From NCBI GenBank assembly GCA_002391565.1, contig DGFH01000385.1:1-16677 (forward strand): 16,677 nt of DNA. The letters run 5' to 3'. Below, piece by piece: positions 8,933 to 16,677 of the stretch; positions within the stretch are counted from its first letter, which is position 1; every line of letters begins with the position of its first letter. The translations under genes and the position numbers were made by a program. The DNA is from Anaerolineales bacterium UBA3905. Its GTDB lineage: Bacteria; Chloroflexota; Anaerolineae; Caldilineales; Caldilineaceae. The notes beneath the pieces are model-generated. The model was given only the letters and a program-made list of their open reading frames with translations, was not told where the DNA came from and did no database searches.

Positions 8933-10315
8933 ATGCGAAATACGACGATCTCACTGATTTTGATCGCGGTGTTGACCGCGCTGGCCATGTACATCGTGTT
9001 GCCTGTTCCTCACCCGGATTGGTTGGTGCGTTCCAATGTGGGCGGCAAGCCGACCCCGCTGGAACTAAAATTGGGGCTAGACTTGCAGGGCGGCACCCAG
9101 GTGATGTTGGAAGCCGATGTGCCGGCAGGTCGCGAACTGCAAGCTGGCGCCATGGATACGGCCAAGAACATCGTTGAACGCCGCGTCAACGGGTTGGGCG
9201 TTTCCGAGGCGGTCGTGCAGGCGCAGGGCGACAACCGCATCACAGCGGAGTTGCCGGGCGTCAACAACCCTGACCAGGCCATCGAGACGATACGCTCCAC
9301 CGGACAGCTTGAGTTTGTCGATCCGGCGGGGATGAACCTCCAGCAGGGCATGATCATCAACACGACCAACAAACCCACGGCTGTGCAAGATTACCTCGCC
9401 AGCCCCGGCGCAGATCCAAACCTGACTCCCTACGGCGAGCAAGTATTCACAACTGCCATGACCGGCGATGTATTGCGCACCGCTGTGGCGCGCCAGGATC
9501 AGTTTGGCCAATGGGAGATCGGCTTCGAATTGACCGGCGCAGGCAGTGACCAATTCTTCAACTACACCAGCACGCACATCGGTCAGCCGATGGCGATCGT
9601 CCTGGATGGCGTAGTGCTATCGGCGCCGGTGATCAACGCCGCCATTCGCGACCAGGGCGTTATCACCGGGCAGTTCACGGAAGAGGAAGCGAATTCGCTG
9701 GCGATCCAGATGCGCTACGGCGCGCTGCCAGTGCCGCTCAAAGTGGTTGATGTGCGTTCGATCAGCGCCACGCTGGGCGCCGACTCGGTGCGTAGCAGCG
9801 TCATTGCTGGTCTGATCGGCATGGCGGCTGTCTTCATTTTCATGGTGTTGATGTATCGCGTGCCGGGGTTGCTGGCCGACCTGGCGCTGGTCATCTACGT
9901 CTTCTTCAACCTGGCAATCTACAAGCTAATTCCGGTGACGCTGACGCTGGCAGGGATCACGGGTTTCTTGCTATCGGTTGGTATGGCGGTGGATGCCAAC
10001 ATTCTGATCTTCGAGCGTCTGAAGGAAGAACTCCGCTCCGGGCGATCCCCGCGTCTGGCGATCGAGGCTGGTTTCAGCCGCGCCTGGCCTGCCATCTTCG
10101 ACAGCAATCTCACGACGCTCATCAGTTGCGCCGTGCTCTATGTCTTTGGCAATCAATTTGGCGCCAGCATTGTCAAGGGCTATGCCCTGACGCTAGGGCT
10201 TGGTGTAATTCTCTCGATGTTCACTGCCATCGTCGTGACGCGCACCTTCATGCGCGCCCTGCTCAGCAATCGCGCCCAGCGCGACAAGGCGGCGCAGACG
10301 ATTGTTGGCTACTAA
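8933..10315 (+). CDS. secD: Protein translocase subunit SecD
   Basis: Inner-membrane subunit of the SecDF complex, which assists SecYEG-driven protein export using the proton gradient; 460 residues. There is one N-terminal helix (about 6-23), then LGLDLQGGTQVML (47-59) and the periplasmic region with PGVNNPDQAIETIRSTGQLEFVD. QFTEEEANSLAIQMRYGALPVPL precedes a C-terminal block of five helices. It contains the GMAVDANILIFERLKEEL signature, with the functionally important Asp, and FDSNLTTLI. The frame is open back to a TTG at 8906, but the ATG at 8933 is preferred because GAGGTGGAG lies about eight bases before it. secF follows 66 bases downstream. Confidence 0.96.
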   Translation: MRNTTISLILIAVLTALAMYIVLPVPHPDWLVRSNVGGKPTPLELKLGLDLQGGTQVMLEADVPAGRELQAGAMDTAKNIVERRVNGLGVSEAVVQAQGDNRITAELPGVNNPDQAIETIRSTGQLEFVDPAGMNLQQGMIINTTNKPTAVQDYLASPGADPNLTPYGEQVFTTAMTGDVLRTAVARQDQFGQWEIGFELTGAGSDQFFNYTSTHIGQPMAIVLDGVVLSAPVINAAIRDQGVITGQFTEEEANSLAIQMRYGALPVPLKVVDVRSISATLGADSVRSSVIAGLIGMAAVFIFMVLMYRVPGLLADLALVIYVFFNLAIYKLIPVTLTLAGITGFLLSVGMAVDANILIFERLKEELRSGRSPRLAIEAGFSRAWPAIFDSNLTTLISCAVLYVFGNQFGASIVKGYALTLGLGVILSMFTAIVVTRTFMRALLSNRAQRDKAAQTIVGY

Positions 10316-10381
10316 GCAAAGCCTGTGATTGACGGCGCTGAACTGAGGCAATTTTCGTAGGATTGACGGGGAGAAAACGCG

Positions 10382-11329
10382 ATGTACCACATCGTTGAAA
10401 AGCGCAATATCTGGTTTACCATCTCGACGATTCTGATCCTGCCGTCCCTGATCTTTATGCTATGGTCTGGGGTGACGCGGGGGCAAATTCTACCGTTGAG
10501 CATCGATTACACTGGCGGCACCGTCTGGGAAGTCAGCTTCGAACAGCCTGTGCAACCGGCCGCCGTGCGCCAGGTCTTTGTCGACGCTGGCTACAATGAC
10601 ACGACGGTTTTCACTGTCAACAACGACTCGACGGTGCAGATCAAGTTCAAGCCGGTGGATGGCGCTCAGAAGGAAGCACTGCGGCAGGCATTGGAGGCGC
10701 AGTTCGGGCCGCTGGTCGAGAACACCTACCGCAGCCTTGGCCCGACGGTCGGGCGTGAGGTGAGCCAGGCGGCTGTGGTGGCGGTGGCGGCGGCGTCGCT
10801 GCTGATCCTGCTGTATATTGCCTGGGCCTTCCGCAGTGTGCCGCACCCCTTCCGGTATGGCGTTGCAGCGATTGTAGCGCTGGTGCATGATGTGCTGGTC
10901 GCGCTCTCGTTTCTGGCAATCATGAACCTGGTGGCGGGTTGGGAGCTAGATGCGCTGACCCTTACGGCGCTCCTCACCGTCATCGGTTACAGCGTCAACG
11001 ACACGGTGGTCATCTTCGACCGCCTGCGCGAAAATCTGCACCGCTATCGCAACGAGAGCTTCTCTGTGGTGGCGAACCGCAGCATCATCGAGACGGCCAC
11101 ACGCTCGATCGGCACACAGATCACTGTGTTGTTGATCACGGTGGCGATCCTGGTGTTAGGAGGCGCTACATTACAGCAATTCGTCGCCACCATGCTGGTT
11201 GGCTTCGTCTCTGGTATGTACAGCTCAATTTTCAACGCAACGCAGATTCTGGCGGCGTGGGATGAGAAGTCGCTTTTCTACCGTGGCGCCAAGAAAGCAT
11301 CCGGGCAGCGCGCGGCGGCGGCCGCCTGA
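10382..11329 (+). CDS. secF: Protein translocase subunit SecF
   Basis: Partner of SecD in the SecDF export complex, 315 residues, a normal SecF length. The first helix is at about 10-29. SIDYTGGTVWEVSF (40-53) is the typical opening of the periplasmic domain. VGREVSQAAVVAVAAASLLI leads into helix 2. The conserved LTVIGYSVNDTVVIFDRLREN carries the Asp residues of helix 4, and ATRSIGTQITVL follows. The ATG has GGGGAG about eight bases upstream. Expression with secD is likely from the promoter at 8785-8814, as no promoter is evident in the 66-base gap. The C-terminus is Ala-rich (QRAAAAA). Confidence 0.96.
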   Translation: MYHIVEKRNIWFTISTILILPSLIFMLWSGVTRGQILPLSIDYTGGTVWEVSFEQPVQPAAVRQVFVDAGYNDTTVFTVNNDSTVQIKFKPVDGAQKEALRQALEAQFGPLVENTYRSLGPTVGREVSQAAVVAVAAASLLILLYIAWAFRSVPHPFRYGVAAIVALVHDVLVALSFLAIMNLVAGWELDALTLTALLTVIGYSVNDTVVIFDRLRENLHRYRNESFSVVANRSIIETATRSIGTQITVLLITVAILVLGGATLQQFVATMLVGFVSGMYSSIFNATQILAAWDEKSLFYRGAKKASGQRAAAAA

Positions 11330-11389
11330 ACTGGCGCCAGAGGCTTCTCGGCGGCTGCTTGTAACGGAGCGCCCCTCGACAATTGTTCA

Positions 11390-11420
11390 AAACGGCGGAG
11401 CATTGATAGCTTCGCCGTTT
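11390..11420 (+). terminator. Strong hairpin, probable terminator of secD-secF
   Basis: AAACGGCGGAGC (11390-11401) and GCTTCGCCGTTT (11409-11420) form a 12-bp stem with one G-T pair and a seven-base loop. Only three Ts end the stem and no longer T run follows, so it may be a weak or factor-assisted terminator. It lies 60 bases after the secF stop and 40 before the dehydrogenase start. Confidence 0.7.
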
Positions 11421-11460
11421 CTGATTGACGCCGATTGCTCATTCCAGCAGGATGCACACT

Positions 11461-12447
11461 ATGACGACTATGCGCGCGGCATTTGTCCAGGATGGCGCCC
11501 TCACCCTGCGCACGGATTATCCCGTCCCGGTTCCGCAAGGCGAAGAAGTCCTTGTGCGTATACGGCTGGCGGGCGTCTGCGCCACCGATCTTGAATTGTT
11601 GCGCGGTTACAAGGGCGGCTTTCGCGGCGTGCTTGGGCATGAGTTTGTGGGCGAAGTCGTAGCTGCTCCTTCCGCCCACCACTGGGAAGGCAAACGCGTC
11701 GTTGGCGAGATCAATGTCGGCTGTGGGCGTTGTTCTCTCTGCCATCGCGGGCTAGGCAAACACTGCCGCCAACGCACCTCGCTCGGCATCATCGGTCGCG
11801 ACGGCGTCTTTGCCGACTACACATTACTTCCCGTCCATAATCTACACGCTGTTCCTGAGCACGTCCCGGACGAAGTTGCGGTCTTTGCTGAACCGCTGGC
11901 GGCGGCGTATGAACTGCTCGAACAGGCAAACATCGGGCCAGGACAGCGGGTGACGGTGCTCGGTGACGGGCGCCTGGGGCTGATCTGTGCGTTCGTGCTG
12001 GCGCAGACTGGCTGCGATCTGACGGTCATTGGGCGCACACCGGAGAAGCTGGCGCTGCTGGCCGGGACCGGTGCACAGACCGTGCTGTCATCACCGGATA
12101 CGCTCGACCGCCTCGCCGACGATCCGGCGGACATCGTGGTGGACGCCACGGGCGCACGCGACGGCTTTTTCACGGCGCTGCGGCTGGTGCGCCCACTGGG
12201 TGCGCTGATGCTCAAGAGCACCTTCGCCGACCGCGTCCATGATTTCGACCTCAGCCGTCTGGTGGTGGATGAGATCACGATCATCGGCAGCCGCTGCGGG
12301 CCGTTTGCACCGGCGCTGGCGGCGCTGGCGAGTGGCGCAATCGACCCGCGTCCGCTGATTCACGCTGAATATAGCCTTGAGCACGCCGCCGCAGCCATTG
12401 CGCGCGCTGGCGAAAAAGGCGTGCTCAAGGTGTTGATCCGACCTTAA
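11461..12447 (+). CDS. Zinc-dependent medium-chain alcohol/polyol dehydrogenase
   Basis: Cytosolic NAD(P)-dependent oxidoreductase of the MDR superfamily, 328 residues from the chosen start. Catalytic zinc ligands fit Cys40 (GVCATDLELL) and His60-Glu61 (LGHEFVGEV), with Glu144 (FAEPLAAA) in the usual third or fourth position. A structural zinc site is formed by Cys88, Cys91, Cys94 and Cys102 (CGRCSLCHRGLGKHC). The dinucleotide loop is VLGDGRLGLI (167-176). Substrate is likely an alcohol, polyol or threonine-like compound; which one is not readable. ATGs at 11452, 11461 and 11470 are possible; 11461 is chosen for the AGGA nine bases upstream. It is convergent with the sugar-binding lipoprotein gene (45 bases apart), so a link to sugar or polyol use is possible but unproven. 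Confidence 0.9.
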   Translation: MTTMRAAFVQDGALTLRTDYPVPVPQGEEVLVRIRLAGVCATDLELLRGYKGGFRGVLGHEFVGEVVAAPSAHHWEGKRVVGEINVGCGRCSLCHRGLGKHCRQRTSLGIIGRDGVFADYTLLPVHNLHAVPEHVPDEVAVFAEPLAAAYELLEQANIGPGQRVTVLGDGRLGLICAFVLAQTGCDLTVIGRTPEKLALLAGTGAQTVLSSPDTLDRLADDPADIVVDATGARDGFFTALRLVRPLGALMLKSTFADRVHDFDLSRLVVDEITIIGSRCGPFAPALAALASGAIDPRPLIHAEYSLEHAAAAIARAGEKGVLKVLIRP

Positions 12448-12492
12448 TGTCCTACGTTAGCTGCCAGTAGCCAGAGCGCGTTGCACCATTCA

Positions 12493-13857
12493 TCACGGAG
12501 CAGGCCATGAATCGTCGATTTGCTGCAGCGCCGTATCGAGATCGATCTGACCTGCGACATAGTCGACCATTGATCGGGCAAACTGGATGTTTGTCTCGAC
12601 AGGCATGATGTCAATGGCAGTGAACCCCATGCGATCGGCGTTCTGGATCATGTCAAACGTTATCTGATCTCGCAGTGTTGTGTGGGGCGCCAGACCAGCG
12701 CCCTTGTGCGGCGAGAATGACACGTCAAAACCCTGGGTTTCGTACCGCTCGATCCAGGCATTAACCTGGGCGCCGGTTGTGAAGTATTCGATGAGCGCCC
12801 GCACTTCAGGGCGGTCTTTCAGCATGAAAAGGAAGTGTCCCTCCACCTGAATCGGCTGTCCATACGCTGGGTCAATGGCGGGCAGGTTGAAGAACGCATA
12901 TTCCTGGCCGAACTCGCCTTCAAATGGAGTGAGCGCAGAAATCCAGCTCGGTTCGCGCATCATCCAGCACTTGGGGGAACTTGACTGCAACGCAGCGTTC
13001 AAATCACCAAGATACGTACTATTCAGGTTCTCCCGATCTGGGTAAACGTAGCCTGGCTTGAACCAAATGTCCGCCATGAGTTGCATCGCGTGGCGGACCT
13101 GAGGAGAGTCGAACTTCAGTTCGCCGCGAATCCACTGTTCGTATTCCTCTTCAGAGACTGTGCGCAGCATGATGTCCTGCACCCATTGCGCTGCCGGAGC
13201 TCCTGCGGTGATGTCACCCCAGAACCCATTTTGGATGCACCACGGCGTTCCTCCATCTGCGACGATCTGGTCGGAAAGCTGGAGTAACTCCTCCCATGTA
13301 CTGGGAACGACGTAGCCAGCCTCCTCGAATGCCGCTTTTGGATACCAGACCACGCTCGCCGGAAAGAAGTGGGTGATGAGCGCGCCGAAAATTGTGCCGT
13401 CAGGCGTCGACATTTCACCCCACCGCAGCCATTGAGGCTCATAGCGCTCTTGTAACATTTTCGGGCTGAGGAATGTATGCAGGTCAACCACCATTCCCTT
13501 TCGCGCCAGGCTCACGATCGGCGAAGGATAGGTCACTACGCACATGTCAGGCCCTTTGCCTGCCTCAACCATCTGGGCGAATTCCGGTGTAGAGCAATCC
13601 ACTGTGGAGTAATTCACCTCAATGCCTGTCTTTTCCACAAAGCCTGCAAGCGTTGGTGTGTACATTTCGTTAGGAAAAACACCATACATGTCTACAGTTG
13701 ATCCGCTGAACCCGCCGGCAAAGGCCTGCTTAAGTTCCGTGTCAACCTGGGCGGGCTGCACCTCTTGCGCGGCAGGCTCTGGCTGAATCAGTTGACATGC
13801 ACTGAGCATCAGTGCAGCGAACACAAAGACAATACAGACTCGACTGATACGCAACAT
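12493..13857 (-). CDS. Sugar ABC transporter substrate-binding lipoprotein, alpha-glucoside type
   Basis: Extracytoplasmic binding protein of a carbohydrate ABC importer (SBP_bac_1 class), 454 residues. A hydrophobic segment (7-19) ends in lipobox LSAC with Cys21, followed by a Pro/Ala/Gln linker. The opening of the mature domain (FVEKTGIEVNY, then GPDMCVV), the hinge YPKAAFEEAGYVVPSTWEEL and PWCIQNGFWG ... WVQDIMLRT resemble alpha-glucoside binding proteins such as AglE. The mature chain has several cysteines (about 88, 106, and those in PWC and KCWM), which could form disulfides. The frame opens earlier at 13935, but the ATG at 13857 fits the signal peptide and has AAAGGGG upstream. No sugar permease or ATPase genes are adjacent. 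It is divergent from the SARP regulator gene. Ligand is inferred only. Confidence 0.88.
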   Translation of the reverse strand: MLRISRVCIVFVFAALMLSACQLIQPEPAAQEVQPAQVDTELKQAFAGGFSGSTVDMYGVFPNEMYTPTLAGFVEKTGIEVNYSTVDCSTPEFAQMVEAGKGPDMCVVTYPSPIVSLARKGMVVDLHTFLSPKMLQERYEPQWLRWGEMSTPDGTIFGALITHFFPASVVWYPKAAFEEAGYVVPSTWEELLQLSDQIVADGGTPWCIQNGFWGDITAGAPAAQWVQDIMLRTVSEEEYEQWIRGELKFDSPQVRHAMQLMADIWFKPGYVYPDRENLNSTYLGDLNAALQSSSPKCWMMREPSWISALTPFEGEFGQEYAFFNLPAIDPAYGQPIQVEGHFLFMLKDRPEVRALIEYFTTGAQVNAWIERYETQGFDVSFSPHKGAGLAPHTTLRDQITFDMIQNADRMGFTAIDIMPVETNIQFARSMVDYVAGQIDLDTALQQIDDSWPAP

Positions 13858-13899
13858 ACTGTGGGTACCCCTTTCGGTCATCATTGACCAATCGACAAA

Positions 13900-13912
13900 C
13901 AAACATTGTTTG
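13900..13912. promoter_or_regulatory. Small perfect palindrome in the sugar-binding protein leader
   Basis: CAAAC-ATT-GTTTG is a perfect inverted repeat about 43 to 55 bases before the start codon of the binding-protein gene. It is a candidate operator or mRNA hairpin; no regulator can be named. Confidence 0.3.
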
Positions 13913-13949
13913 ACAGAGTGAAACAGATACGGCACTCGACGCCAACCCC

Positions 13950-13992
13950 TGTAACCCGTTTATCAGATTGAAGACAACAAAAAGTGGTTACA
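13950..13992. promoter_or_regulatory. Inverted TGTAACC pair upstream of the sugar-binding protein gene
   Basis: TGTAACC (13950-13956) and its exact complement GGTTACA (13986-13992) are separated by 29 bases. A third copy of TGTAACC occurs at 14087-14093, just right of the heptamer array. The repeated motif within about 145 bases suggests half-sites for a DNA-binding protein, but chance is not excluded. Confidence 0.35.
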
Positions 13993-14036
13993 TCACCTTA
14001 TACGATTTCCTATCCATTGCCTCTCCTTACACTACC

Positions 14037-14042
14037 AGCATA
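14037..14042 (-). promoter_or_regulatory. Candidate -10 box of an activator-dependent promoter toward the sugar-binding protein gene
   Basis: On the minus strand TATGCT (four of six) lies nine bases from the edge of the heptamer array. The -35 position would fall inside the array (about 14060-14065, GCGTTT), with no match to TTGACA. Known SARP-activated promoters have this layout, with repeats replacing the -35 about eight bases from the -10. The leader would be about 175 bases. Confidence 0.4.
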
Positions 14043-14051
14043 GCAATCAAG

Positions 14052-14080
14052 CGCGTGGAAAACGCGTGGACGGCGCGTTG
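14052..14080. promoter_or_regulatory. SARP-type operator: three heptamer direct repeats, 11-bp period
   Basis: CGCGTGG (14052-14058), CGCGTGG (14063-14069) and CGCGTTG (14074-14080) repeat with four-base spacers, exactly one helical turn apart. SARP activators of Streptomyces (ActII-ORF4, DnrI, AfsR) bind heptamer direct repeats with this 11-bp spacing, and a SARP/BTAD gene lies next door at 14373. The link between that protein and this site is inferred. Confidence 0.6.
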
Positions 14081-14256
14081 CAACGCTGTAACCTGCCTTG
14101 TCCTGGCTCTGTCGCAGAGGAAGTAGCAGGTTCCGGGTGTACTGTCGAGTTCAAGGCGCCCGTCGTAGGTCATCGCCTCCGGCGTGACGGGTTGCTACGC
14201 AACGAGATTTTGCCCCAAATGTGAAGCGGCTCCGTAGGTTCGTAGGTTCAAACCCC
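14081..14256. other. Non-coding, hairpin-rich interval
   Basis: No convincing reading frame is seen. Several inverted repeats lie in series: CTCTG/CAGAG (14107-14111 and 14115-14119) inside CCTG/CAGG (14102-14105 and 14127-14130); CCCGTC/GACGGG (14159-14164 and 14186-14191); and GTTGC-TAC-GCAAC (14191-14203), followed shortly by ATTTT. GTAGGTTC is also repeated in tandem near 14234-14249. The stretch could be a structured leader or a small RNA gene, or simply GC-rich spacer. Confidence 0.35.
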
Positions 14257-14285
14257 TTGAAACGCGCCTGTTATCGCTCCATAAT
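14257..14285 (+). promoter_or_regulatory. Promoter of the SARP-type regulator gene
   Basis: TTGAAA (14257-14262, five of six) and CATAAT (14280-14285, five of six) are separated by exactly 17 bases. Transcription would start near 14292, about 80 bases before the coding start. This sits 180 bases right of the heptamer array, so the regulator gene does not appear to depend on it. Confidence 0.65.
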
Positions 14286-14372
14286 AAAGTAAGCGCAGGT
14301 CGCAATTGATCCGCTCTATGTCGTGGTTGTTCGTCGCCACGGGACGGGTGCAGCGGCTAACGCCAGGTGAAT

Positions 14373-15227
14373 ATGGCGCATCTTTGCATCACCTTGCTCG
14401 GCGCCTTCCAGGCGCTGCTTGACGATCAGCCGATCACCACGTTTGAATCGGCAAAAACTCGCGCATTGCTTGCTTATCTTGCCACCGAAAGCGATCGAGC
14501 GCATTCACGTGAGGCGCTGGCTGAATTATTCTGGCCCGAGCGCCCGCCAGGCGCTGCACTCGCTAACCTGCGCCACACCCTGGCCAATCTCCGTACAGCA
14601 ATCGGTGACCACGCTGCAACGCCACCCATTCTGCTGGTCACGCCACAAACGCTCAGATTCAACCTGGCTGGCGATGTATGTTTAGACCTGATTCGCTTTA
14701 CGACGCTGCTGCACGATGGCGCACACGCAAGTCTTCAGTCATGCCAGGAGGCGATGTTGCTTTATACCGGTTGTCTGCTAGCGGGCTTCAGCCTGGACGA
14801 TAGCCCGGAGTTCGAGGCTTGGTTGGGGCTGATGCGCGAACGCATTGACCGTATGATGGAGCAGGCGTTGATGCATCTGATTCGGCACTGTGTGAAGCGG
14901 GGCGATTTTGCGCAAGCCGCGCAGTGGGTTTACCGTCAGCTCGACCTGGAGCCGTGGAACGAAGACGCGCACCGGCTATTGATGTGGCTGCTGGCAAAAG
15001 ACGGTCAGCGCGCGGCTGCCCTCCGCCATTACGATCTCTGCGTCCAGGTGCTGGCTGCTGAAACAGGCGCAGCTCCCCACCCAAACATACGTGCACTGGC
15101 TGAACGGATACGCATTGGCAATAGCGACTTGGGTGCAGTGCCCGGTCTATTTGAACCACAGCCTGGCGATGGGACGACAGAGCAGCAACCGAAAACTTTT
15201 GAAGATATTGTTGTTGTTACTGGGTAG
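14373..15227 (+). CDS. Short SARP-type transcriptional regulator (winged helix plus BTAD)
   Basis: Transcription activator of the AfsR/SARP class, 284 residues. The N-terminal part (about 1-95; MAHLCITLLGAFQALLDDQP, then FESAKTRALLAYLATESDR and ALAELFWPERPPGAALANLR) matches the OmpR-like winged-helix DNA-binding domain. From about 100 to 245 comes the bacterial transcriptional activator domain, a helical repeat block (QWVYRQLDLEPWNEDAHRLLMWLLAKDGQRAAALRHYD). Many Chloroflexota homologues continue into an NTPase and TPR region; this one stops after a short acidic tail, so it is a minimal SARP. The ATG at 14373 is chosen for homology to the family start; a GTG at 14367 is an alternative, and AGGTGA lies very close to the ATG. 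It is divergent from the sugar-binding lipoprotein gene, its most likely target. Confidence 0.88.
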   Translation: MAHLCITLLGAFQALLDDQPITTFESAKTRALLAYLATESDRAHSREALAELFWPERPPGAALANLRHTLANLRTAIGDHAATPPILLVTPQTLRFNLAGDVCLDLIRFTTLLHDGAHASLQSCQEAMLLYTGCLLAGFSLDDSPEFEAWLGLMRERIDRMMEQALMHLIRHCVKRGDFAQAAQWVYRQLDLEPWNEDAHRLLMWLLAKDGQRAAALRHYDLCVQVLAAETGAAPHPNIRALAERIRIGNSDLGAVPGLFEPQPGDGTTEQQPKTFEDIVVVTG

Positions 15228-15267
15228 GCTGGCGCTCAATGCCGATCAACCACCTGGGTAAGTGTCG

Positions 15268-16677
<1,410 letters not shown>

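Overview
The window is one stretch of a GC-rich bacterial chromosome. Gene content points to a Chloroflexota bacterium, probably of the Anaerolineae/Caldilinea kind. The reasons are a SARP/BTAD regulator whose sequence looks typical of that phylum, lipoproteins with Ala/Pro-rich linkers after the lipobox, a SecD/SecF pair encoded separately, and repeated intergenic dyads. This is an inference from recalled family resemblance, not from a search.

Layout, left to right. (1) 37-912 (-) is a luciferase-like F420-type oxidoreductase, followed by a tRNA-Val(UAC) at 1030-1103 with a near-perfect promoter, then a ZIP-family metal transporter (-). (2) 2246-5930 (+) is a dipeptide/oligopeptide ABC import operon of a lipoprotein binding protein and two permeases; no ATPase genes are in the window. 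(3) 6098-8649 (-) holds a flippase-like membrane protein (lysylphosphatidylglycerol synthase TM family) and an NAD-type glutamate dehydrogenase. (4) Divergent from the dehydrogenase, secD and secF (+) form an operon with an unusual leader, closed by a strong hairpin. (5) 11461-12447 (+) is a zinc-dependent medium-chain dehydrogenase, convergent with an alpha-glucoside-type sugar-binding lipoprotein (-). (6) A 515-base non-coding interval separates that lipoprotein from a divergent short SARP-type regulator (+). (7) The right edge cuts a CPH-type (CopB-like) heavy-metal P-type ATPase (-).

Most of the window is ordinary housekeeping or transport. The part most worth a second look is the interval 13858-14372. 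Three direct heptamers (CGCGTGG, CGCGTGG, CGCGTTG) are spaced exactly 11 bp apart, the arrangement known for SARP operators. They lie where the -35 box of a leftward promoter would be, aimed at the binding-protein gene, while the SARP gene has its own good sigma-70-type promoter further right. This suggests a compact regulator-operator-target unit.

Second, three intergenic spacers (3903-4034, 5951-6046, 7110-7216) each carry an imperfect dyad with a purine-rich left arm and a pyrimidine-rich right arm. One runs right up to a permease start codon and leaves it no ribosome binding site. Third, the secD leader carries an exact 16-bp tandem duplication and a perfect hairpin just ahead of the ribosome binding site.
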